Below are positions 42,019 through 44,096 of a stretch of DNA of 44,096 nt, in pieces. Position numbers and translations under genes: made by a program. This stretch comes from Chromatiales bacterium (ex Bugula neritina AB1) (lineage in GTDB: Bacteria > Pseudomonadota > Gammaproteobacteria > Granulosicoccales > Granulosicoccaceae). Under the pieces are notes generated by a model. That model searched no databases. It was not told the origin of the DNA and saw only the letters and a list, made by a program, of their open reading frames with translations. Where the stretch lies: positions 1 to 44,096 of the forward strand of contig MDLA01000150.1 in NCBI GenBank assembly GCA_001730015.1, given 5' to 3'. Within the stretch, counting starts at the first letter, position 1, and each line of letters begins with the position of its first letter.

Positions 42019-42555
42019 ATGGTCCAATACAATCTCATTGCCACTATGCTTGCAGCAACGCTGCTGCTTATTGCACCGCTGACAGCCGGATCAGAAGCAC
42101 CTGATATTCAAACCCAAGGCACTGTTATATATCTGGCCGACAACCTTAATGAGGAAGCGAAGCTCGGCTGGTGTATCGATACGCAAGGTAGAGGGTTTAG
42201 TGAAAAGCTGCATTCACATTCCTGCAAGCCGGGTGGGGGAGACGTACAATTCTCGTTCGATGCAAAGACTGGCATGATCGAGTCTGTAGAGTTCGAAGGA
42301 AAATGCATGACTCTCAGTGATCCTGAAAACACCGAGGTTCCATTCGGTCTGCTTGACTGTGTCGAAGGCGATGTTACTCAACAGTTTAGCTACGACAAGG
42401 ACAGCATGGACTTCCGTATCGGAACCGATGAATCAAAATGTGTAGCCGTTGCAGACGCTATCATAGAGGCGGGTCCGTTTCAGTCGCGTTATCTGATTTT
42501 TGCACGGTGTGCGGATCTTTCTCCCGGCTATAAACAATGGGTTATACGCAAGTAG
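42019..42555 (+). CDS. Small secreted protein, possibly beta-trefoil (ricin-like), 178 aa
   Basis: Signal peptide MVQYNLIATMLAATLLLIAP, cleavage near TAGS or soon after. The mature protein has six Cys and pseudo-repeated units: GWCIDTQGR ... LHSHSCKPGGGDVQFSF, KCMTLSDPENTEVPFGLLDC ... TQQFSYD, KCVAVADAIIEAGPF ... ARCADLSPGYKQWVI. The C-x(n)-C-x(n)-QxF/QxW spacing in three units suggests a ricin-type beta-trefoil carbohydrate-binding fold, but this is only a fold-level impression. AGGAGA lies 7 bases before the ATG. It is a single gene with no partner next to it. Confidence 0.8.
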   Translation: MVQYNLIATMLAATLLLIAPLTAGSEAPDIQTQGTVIYLADNLNEEAKLGWCIDTQGRGFSEKLHSHSCKPGGGDVQFSFDAKTGMIESVEFEGKCMTLSDPENTEVPFGLLDCVEGDVTQQFSYDKDSMDFRIGTDESKCVAVADAIIEAGPFQSRYLIFARCADLSPGYKQWVIRK

Positions 42556-42935
42556 GCAACTGTGAAGAAAGTGCAGTTCTCAATGAGACAGCAGTCTGGA
42601 TTTGCGTTAGCACCAGGCACAAAAGTTGTGGCGGCTGTACCTTTTACATTACTGGCAAATTCCTAACCGGACGGCCATTCTAAGCAACGCCAGGAAAATC
42701 GAAAAATGCACTTGACACATTCTCATGGGAATTCGCTAACAAGGTTATCCGGTCAGGGGCAGCTGTCCGGTTAGTTGGAGGCTGTCCGGTAAGGGGCCTT
42801 TCGATGGCGTCATTTCCTGACGAAACTTTGCTCTTCAAAGAGGCACGACCCCACGTGCGGTGTTGCAGTGTGGGTTTCACGAAATTTTGCACAAATGATA
42901 TTCTGGCTGTTTTCACCTGAATAGTCAGAACAACT
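42556..42935. other. Gene-free region with repeated TCCGG motifs upstream of the dioxygenase
   Basis: 380 bp with no credible gene. An inverted copy of GGCCGTCCGG lies at 42667-42676, and direct copies at 42761-42770 and 42780-42789, the last two 19 bp apart with a weaker one at about 42746. The evenly spaced copies could be binding sites in the promoter of the dioxygenase gene or debris of the same inserted element seen at 39886 and 41737. Confidence 0.55.
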
Positions 42936-43841
42936 ATGAATTCCAAACTCGGTGTTATCAGGCTTGCGGGTTCGCTTGGCGCGGAAATCAGTAACATCAA
43001 CCTGCAACAACTCAGCGCACAATCTGTTGCAGACATAGAAGGCCTGTTGCACGAGCATCTGGTATTGTTTTTTCCCGGGCAATTTCTTGATGTCGAGGCG
43101 CACGTGGCGATGGGTAATCACTTCGGTCCGCTGGATTCACACCCTAATCTGGACAATCCGTTTACCAAGCATCCGCAGTTGTTTGAACTCGCTGCCAGCC
43201 ATGGTGGGTTGGCTGATGAATGGCACAGCGATATTTCATTCAGTCCGAATCCTTCAGCCATGTCAATTCTGAATATGATCGAGTGCCCTTCAGTTGGCGG
43301 GGATACTATGTGGAGCAGTGCTTATGCTGCCTATGAAGGGCTATCAGCACCAATGAAGGATCTCTGCGAAGGACTCACCGCATTGCACGATGCGGCGCCA
43401 CACGGTACCCCAGAGATCTCTACTGTCCACCCCGTAGTGCGCATTCATCCGGTGACGAAGCGTAAATCGCTTTTCGTCAACGAACACTTCACTCGTCGCA
43501 TTGTGGAATTAAGTCATAAAGAGAGCGATATGCTGCTCAAATACCTGATTCGCTGGATTTCAAACCCGCGTTTTACAGTACGTTACCGCTGGCAAAAAGG
43601 CACCATTGCGATGTGGGATAACCGCTGCACACAGCATTTTGTGTTGAGTGATTTTAATGAGCAACGGATTATACAACGCGTAACAGTTATGGGCGACACC
43701 CCGGAAGCGGCGGTAGCCCCGAAATGGGAGCCTTTTACACGGACTGAAAACGCAGGCGCCACTAGTCGATATGACCAGCAACTGAACGACTATCTTGGCC
43801 GCCGGGCTACCACACTGGAATCAAACAGGAAAAACAGTTAG
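42936..43841 (+). CDS. TauD/TfdA-family Fe(II)/2-oxoglutarate dioxygenase, 301 aa
   Basis: Non-haem iron oxygenase coupling substrate hydroxylation to 2-oxoglutarate decarboxylation. Iron ligands: HxD in ADEWHSDISF (about residues 96-105) and the distal His in NRCTQHFVLSDF; the 2-oxoglutarate Arg is in QRIIQRVTVMG. The N-terminal LGAEISNINLQQLS and VLFFPGQ are family hallmarks. Length matches the family (about 280-300). Substrates in the family include taurine, sulfate esters and aryloxyacetates; nothing here selects one. ATG 42936 has no strong ribosome site. Confidence 0.93.
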   Translation: MNSKLGVIRLAGSLGAEISNINLQQLSAQSVADIEGLLHEHLVLFFPGQFLDVEAHVAMGNHFGPLDSHPNLDNPFTKHPQLFELAASHGGLADEWHSDISFSPNPSAMSILNMIECPSVGGDTMWSSAYAAYEGLSAPMKDLCEGLTALHDAAPHGTPEISTVHPVVRIHPVTKRKSLFVNEHFTRRIVELSHKESDMLLKYLIRWISNPRFTVRYRWQKGTIAMWDNRCTQHFVLSDFNEQRIIQRVTVMGDTPEAAVAPKWEPFTRTENAGATSRYDQQLNDYLGRRATTLESNRKNS

Positions 43842-43927
43842 CTACCCATTTGCAAATCAGTGGGAAATTTCAGAGTTGTAGCCCGGGTACGGAGTGGCGA
43901 GCAGACGCGAATTTTCACCCTGATGCT

Positions 43928-43978
43928 GCATAAAATTCCAGCCCGGAACTGCTGCGTTGCTTCTATAGCAGCATCTAA
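43928..43978 (+). repeat. 51-bp dispersed repeat, copy B
   Basis: Inverted partner of bases 1-51 (48 of 51 identical). It lies in the 255-bp gene-free tail after the dioxygenase gene, which also contains several AGCCCGG words (near 43881, 43940, 44031 and 44039), as in REP-type extragenic repeats. Confidence 0.8.
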
Positions 43979-44096
43979 GGCACTGTACTCATTTTTCCTG
44001 AATATCACTTAGAATGGCCAGGCTCAATCCAGCCCGGTAGCCCGGTAGGGTGTGGTGAGGGGAGAGGCTGGGTAAGTATTCTTAATTGAGGTAATA

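Noticed and set aside
1..44096. tRNA, rRNA or CRISPR arrays
   Set aside because: No tRNA-like T-loop/acceptor combination, rRNA sequence or regularly spaced repeat array was recognised anywhere in the window.

Overview
The window reads as a chromosomal segment of a free-living, probably marine, flagellated gammaproteobacterium. The reasons are intermediate GC, two LysR regulators, a TRAP carboxylate transporter, dimethylglycine-dehydrogenase-like and MttB-like methylamine/betaine enzymes, a cobalamin-dependent reductive dehalogenase of the aerobic catabolic type, a DUF1127 protein and a lone flagellin. The mix recalls Granulosicoccus-like bacteria, but that is an inference from gene content; there is no rRNA or other phylogenetic marker and I see no tRNA.

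Layout. (1) 0-6.5 kb: DUF1127 protein, LysR regulator, YciI-like protein, cytochrome P450, orphan flagellin with a clear terminator, PQQ-type sugar dehydrogenase. (2) 6.6-19.3 kb, a catabolic block: HisC-like aminotransferase and a VOC-bicupin fusion (minus strand), divergent from a TRAP transporter (DctP, DctQ, DctM), a racemase-fold protein, an isochorismatase-fold hydrolase and an FAD_binding_2 flavoprotein, then a membrane-anchored ClpP-fold protein, a gamma-glutamyltransferase and a DAO-family oxidase. The racemase-fold and isochorismatase-fold proteins, whose genes lie 3 bp apart, both lack the cysteines their families normally use. (3) 19.6-30.0 kb, the most unusual region: four genes with overlapping stop/start codons, all apparently exported. 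They encode a SurA-N-like chaperone without a PPIase domain, a 1506-aa Ig/PKD-like multidomain protein, a 233-aa protein of unknown family, and a 1442-aa NHL-propeller protein with an M6-peptidase-like domain whose HExxH has become HGLSH, followed by Cys-rich and calcium-binding repeats. I recognise no described system with this composition.

(4) 30.7-39.0 kb, a corrinoid/one-carbon block: a self-sufficient reductive dehalogenase (degenerate N-terminal copy + cobalamin/2x[4Fe-4S] module + flavin reductase + [2Fe-2S]), convergent with a dimethylglycine/sarcosine-dehydrogenase-like protein and a non-pyrrolysine MttB homologue, which is divergent from a second LysR regulator. (5) 39.3-43.8 kb, an accessory patch of small unrelated genes: a frameshifted BrnT toxin with an intact BrnA antitoxin, a possible group II intron remnant, a GNAT acetyltransferase, a cysteine hydrolase with a normal catalytic Cys, a small secreted Cys-containing protein and a TauD/TfdA dioxygenase. 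Two of these genes end in the same 21-bp repeat that includes their stop codon, and a GGCYGTCCGG-type motif recurs between them, so the patch looks assembled by repeated insertion.

A 51-bp near-identical sequence sits in inverted orientation at the two ends of the window (1-51 and 43928-43978). The window may have been cut at these copies, or they may belong to a dispersed family.
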